NCBI GenBank assembly: GCA_041191265.1
Contig: JBEEPE010000034.1
Span: 1-13,970, forward strand
DNA: 13,970 nucleotides
Origin: JBEEPE01 sp041191265
GTDB lineage: Bacteria; Verrucomicrobiota; Verrucomicrobiia; Chthoniobacterales; Chthoniobacteraceae
Reading direction: 5' to 3'
Shown: one piece after another, positions 13,785-13,970 of the stretch
How positions within the stretch are numbered: the first letter of the stretch is position 1
How the letters are laid out: each line of letters opens with the position of its first letter
Notes under the pieces: model-generated
Database searches by the model: none
The model's input: only the letters and a program-made list of their open reading frames with translations
Told to the model about the DNA's origin: nothing
Program-made: the position numbers and the translations under genes

Positions 13785-13970
13785 TTACTGCCAATCTTTC
13801 CGGAAGGGCTTCACGATGGCCTTGATGACCGCCCATAGGGCTTCGACGAAGGGCATGGCGATGTACTTGAGGAGGGGGTTGAAGAGGTACCGCGAGGCCG
13901 GGATGGTGGCGTGGACCACAGCAATCCCGATGATGGCGAGGAGGCACGTGAGCTTGAAGTTCACGGAGAG
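13785..13970 (-). CDS. C-terminal end of a small or hydrophobic membrane protein, 5'-truncated by the window edge
   Basis: Reading the minus strand in from the right edge gives 61 codons without a stop up to TAA at 13785-13787; no start need lie inside the window. The peptide has a hydrophobic helix 'LTCLLAIIGIAVVHATI' and a second amphipathic-to-hydrophobic stretch LLKYIAMPFVEALWAVIKAI, and ends in the basic KPFRKDWQ. This pattern fits the end of an inner-membrane protein with a cytosolic basic tail. The well-formed terminator 55 nt downstream on the same strand strongly supports it as a real gene. I do not recognise the family. The longer open frame overlapping it in another phase (13693-13947) is Pro/His/Arg-rich and runs through the terminator hairpin, so it is not taken as coding. 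The terminator suggests this gene is transcribed separately from the MoxR operon. Confidence 0.65.
   Translation of the reverse strand, partial: LSVNFKLTCLLAIIGIAVVHATIPASRYLFNPLLKYIAMPFVEALWAVIKAIVKPFRKDWQ

Noticed and set aside
13693..13947. Minus-strand open frame of 84 codons at the right edge
   Set aside because: It runs through the terminator hairpin and is Pro/His/Arg-rich; the frame ending at 13785 gives a sensible membrane protein.

Overview
The window comes from a GC-rich bacterium with a double-membrane envelope, most likely a member of the Verrucomicrobiota/Planctomycetota (PVC) group. This is an inference from gene content: a 'WPQYRG' type secreted PQQ-propeller protein, a lectin-like exported protein, a large MoxR/DUF58/VWA/TPR operon with unusually big exported proteins, and very few Shine-Dalgarno sequences. 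No rRNA, tRNA, CRISPR array, insertion sequence or phage gene was seen.

Layout. Bases 1-2726 carry plus-strand genes: the C-terminal end of a lectin-like protein (cut by the left edge), an exported PQQ-type beta-propeller protein followed by a strong intrinsic terminator, and a galactose-1-phosphate uridylyltransferase-family protein that has lost the catalytic histidine. Bases 2746-13558 are one minus-strand cluster, read right to left: MoxR AAA+ ATPase, DUF58 protein, a membrane protein with a periplasmic beta domain and cytosolic tail (DUF4381/BatD-like in topology), two VWA membrane proteins (BatA- and BatB-like), a TPR membrane protein (BatC-like position), a 1217-residue exported, membrane-anchored protein, and a secreted right-handed beta-helix protein. 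Gaps are -28 to +48 nt, so this is very probably one operon. Its promoter should lie in the 226-nt gap at 13559-13784, where an intrinsic terminator also closes a further minus-strand gene entering from the right edge. That gene's last 61 codons are visible and encode a hydrophobic protein.

How the genes work together. MoxR plus DUF58 plus VWA plus TPR genes form the known Bat (Bacteroides aerotolerance)/MoxR module, in which an AAA+ ATPase is thought to act with MIDAS-containing VWA proteins in assembling or maintaining envelope proteins. Here the last part of the module is unusual. The place where BatD would be expected holds a giant protein: signal peptide, proline-rich linker, about 750 residues of helical solenoid, a beta-rich region, one membrane helix and a short cytosolic helical tail. 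A beta-helix protein follows 12 nt later. I infer an envelope-spanning machine with cytosolic ATPase, inner-membrane VWA proteins and large periplasmic arms, with the beta-helix protein as a possible client or effector.

The plus strand is richer in G than C (and T-rich) under genes of both orientations, which points to replication-linked skew with the plus strand as leading strand. On that reading the operon is transcribed against replication.
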